From positions 1-6,387 of the forward strand of contig CAZKCT010000073.1 of assembly GCA_964551545.1 (NCBI GenBank): 6,387 bases of DNA, given 5' to 3'. The DNA comes from Thiopontia sp964551545. GTDB lineage: Bacteria > Pseudomonadota > Gammaproteobacteria > GCF-002020875. A model generated the notes under the pieces. It saw only the letters and a list, made by a program, of their open reading frames with translations. It ran no database searches and was not told the DNA's origin. Positions 6,311-6,387 of the stretch are shown piece by piece. Every line of letters begins with the position of its first letter. The stretch's first letter is position 1. The position numbers and the translations under genes are program-made.

Positions 6311-6387
6311 TCAAATCACTTTGGAGAAACGCTGTTCATTTTTCTCTCGCAGATAGCGGTCAAAGACCATGCAGACATTACGGATCA
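6311..6387 (-). CDS. hemN: Oxygen-independent coproporphyrinogen III oxidase/dehydrogenase, C-terminal end (partial)
   Basis: Only the last 24 residues lie in the window, followed by a TGA stop at 6313-6311. They read IRNVCMVFDRYL followed by REKNEQRFSKVI. This closely matches my recollection of the C-terminus of E. coli HemN (IRNICMCFDTYLRQ..., ending FSRVI). HemN is a cytoplasmic radical-SAM enzyme that decarboxylates coproporphyrinogen III to protoporphyrinogen IX in heme synthesis without oxygen. The radical-SAM cysteines would be outside the window. It is followed by its own terminator, so it is not part of the operon. Confidence 0.82.
   Translation of the reverse strand, partial: IRNVCMVFDRYLREKNEQRFSKVI

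Overview
The window looks like part of a gammaproteobacterial chromosome of moderate GC. The main clue is the right edge, where the minus strand encodes a C-terminus closely resembling that of E. coli HemN. A near-consensus sigma-54 promoter, FlgP/LPP20-type periplasmic proteins and HlyD-type adaptors agree with this. The genus cannot be named from the sequence.

Layout, left to right. Positions 1-831 (+) are the 3' end of a long open frame that enters from outside the window. It encodes a Ser-Gly repeat, about 185 residues of acidic Ser/Asp/Glu/Pro-rich low complexity, and a short ordered C-terminus. It ends 46 bp from a convergent four-gene block on the minus strand. In transcription order that block is: a 240-aa LPP20/FlgP-like periplasmic protein (6132-5410), a 359-aa paralogue with an acidic tail and a CxxC motif (5410-4331), a 450-aa GAF-like plus HlyD-like inner-membrane adaptor (4327-2975), and a 698-aa M50 zinc protease with an N-terminal PqqD-like domain and a C-terminal HlyD-like region (2974-878). 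Further right are the sigma-54 promoter (6195-6179), the hemN intrinsic terminator (6229-6197) and the hemN 3' end (6387-6311). No stretch over 300 bases lacks a gene.

The four minus-strand genes are packed with a 1-nt overlap, then a 3-nt gap, then no gap, so they should be one translationally coupled operon. Working model (inference): the two LPP20-like proteins act in the periplasm or at the outer membrane, and the two adaptor-like membrane proteins form an envelope complex with an intramembrane or membrane-associated protease site. A natural candidate substrate is the large acidic low-complexity protein encoded convergently. No ABC ATPase, RND pump or TolC-type channel is visible, so either they are encoded elsewhere or the complex is not a classical exporter. 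I do not know a characterised system with this composition. No RNA genes, insertion sequences, CRISPR arrays or attachment sites were seen.
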